DNA from: Chthonobacter albigriseus
Lineage (GTDB): Bacteria; Pseudomonadota; Alphaproteobacteria; Rhizobiales; Pleomorphomonadaceae
Direction: 5' to 3'
Assembly: GCF_013839445.1 (NCBI RefSeq)
Contig: NZ_JACDIT010000001.1
Span: 760,126-824,125 of the forward strand
DNA: 64,000 nucleotides
Positions 63,501-64,000 of this stretch are shown here, one piece after another; position 1 is the stretch's first letter; the number at the start of each line of letters is the position of its first letter. The notes beneath the pieces are model-generated. The model did no database searches, was not told the DNA's origin, and was given only the letters and a program-made list of their open reading frames with translations. The position numbers were made by a program, and so were the translations under genes.

Positions 63501-64000
63501 TCAGACGGTGATCTTTCCGCGGACCTCGTCCTCGTCCATAGTCTCACGGGTGCCGGCCATGATGACCTCGCCGCGGTCCATGACGGCGAAGCGGTCGGCG
63601 AGATCCTTGGCGAAGTCGAAGTACTGCTCGACGAGGACGATGGCCATGGTGCCCTGGTCGCGCAGGAAGGTGATGGCGCGGCCGATATCCTTGATGATGG
63701 AGGGCTGGATTCCCTCCGTGGGTTCGTCCAGCACCAGGAGGCGCGGACGGGTGACCAGGGCGCGGCCGATGGCGAGCTGCTGCTGCTGGCCGCCGGAGAG
63801 GTCGCCGCCGCGGCGCTTCAGCATGTCCTTGAGCACGGGGAACAGCTCGAAAACCGTGTCCGGGATCGAGCGATCCGCGCGCTTCAGCGGAGCGAAGCCG
63901 GTCCTGAGGTTCTCCTCGACGGAGAGCAGCGGGAAGATCTCGCGTCCCTGGGGAACGATGGCGATACCCTTGCGGGCGCGATCGTGCGGGGTCAGGCGGG
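63501..64000 (-). CDS. urtE: Urea ABC transporter ATP-binding protein UrtE (5' part outside window)
   Basis: The frame is open to the window end, so about 165 C-terminal residues are seen and the start is missing. Visible: KGIAIVPQGREIFPLLSVEENL, LSGGQQQQLAIGRALV (signature), LLVLDEPTEGIQPSIIKDI (Walker B), and an end of YFDFAKDLADRFAVMDRGE...VRGKITV. The EGIQPSIIKDI and VEQYFDFA segments fit UrtE rather than the branched-chain LivF. It would be the last gene of urtABCDE, used for urea uptake. The rest of the operon is off the window. Confidence 0.9.
   Translation of the reverse strand, partial: RLTPHDRARKGIAIVPQGREIFPLLSVEENLRTGFAPLKRADRSIPDTVFELFPVLKDMLKRRGGDLSGGQQQQLAIGRALVTRPRLLVLDEPTEGIQPSIIKDIGRAITFLRDQGTMAIVLVEQYFDFAKDLADRFAVMDRGEVIMAGTRETMDEDEVRGKITV

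Noticed and set aside
63501-64000. LivF (branched-chain amino acid ATPase)
   Set aside because: The EGIQPSIIKDI, VEQYFDFA and KITV end fit UrtE better; the missing upstream genes would settle it.

Overview
The window is GC-rich, densely coded chromosomal DNA from an alphaproteobacterium, most likely of the order Hyphomicrobiales (Rhizobiales). The evidence is a complete EcfG/NepR/PhyR general stress response (GSR) set, HWE and HisKA_2 sensor kinases, a four-gene Aap-type amino-acid ABC transporter, a TadD-like lipoprotein, a urea-type ABC ATPase, and many EcfG-type promoters. Genus cannot be fixed by reading alone. I see no tRNA, rRNA, insertion sequence, prophage, integrase or CRISPR array. 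Both ends cut genes: a bacteriophytochrome kinase at the left and urtE at the right.

Layout. 1-3.4 kb: a light-sensing phosphorelay (phytochrome kinase, single-domain regulator, receiver-HWE kinase) and a convergent receiver. 3.7-7.7 kb: topoisomerase IB, phospholipase D fused to a VTT membrane domain, and an EEP-family phosphodiesterase. 7.9-9.5 kb: a ring-cleaving dioxygenase and hydrolase pair. 9.7-11.8 kb: an ECF sigma/anti-sigma pair with a membrane methyltransferase. 11.9-14.2 kb: tex. 14.4-22.6 kb: a stress island of small proteins (three DUF2934, two DUF892 ferritin-like, KGG repeat, DUF3309, PRC-barrel, four orphans) around ecfG, nepR and phyR. 22.7-26.9 kb: glgX, an AI-2E-family permease and a receiver. 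27-31.2 kb: a metallopeptidase and a second three-gene phosphorelay. 31.6-36 kb: treZ-treY. 36-46 kb: MgtC, lytic transglycosylase, pirin, chemoreceptor, ElaB/holin-X pair, DMT exporter, glycosyltransferase, glpK. 46-50.4 kb: Lrp regulator, saccharopine-dehydrogenase-like enzyme, UPF0303, aguB-aguA. 50.6-54.3 kb: an OmpA-family protein and an M17 aminopeptidase. 54.4-60 kb: aapJQMP and a LysR regulator. 60.2-64 kb: a TadD-like lipoprotein, hrpB and urtE.

The main result is a dense stress regulon. I found 18 sites of the form GGAAC-N16/17-NGTT, the known EcfG promoter pattern, placed and oriented in front of genes. They precede ecfG and phyR themselves, all three DUF2934 genes, both DUF892 genes, the KGG, DUF3309 and PRC-barrel genes, two orphan transcription units, glgX, treZY, the topoisomerase IB operon, a single-domain receiver, the ElaB-like gene and the OmpA-family gene. 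Together they outline one programme: glycogen debranching and trehalose synthesis, ferritin-like and hydrophilic protectants, envelope strengthening, DNA topology and membrane lipid functions, and feedback on the signalling proteins. Nine of the 18 carry the canonical CGTT -10.

Limits: gene families were assigned by recognising motifs and overall sequence, without database searches. Start codons were chosen by Shine-Dalgarno spacing and overlaps. Promoter and terminator calls are by eye.
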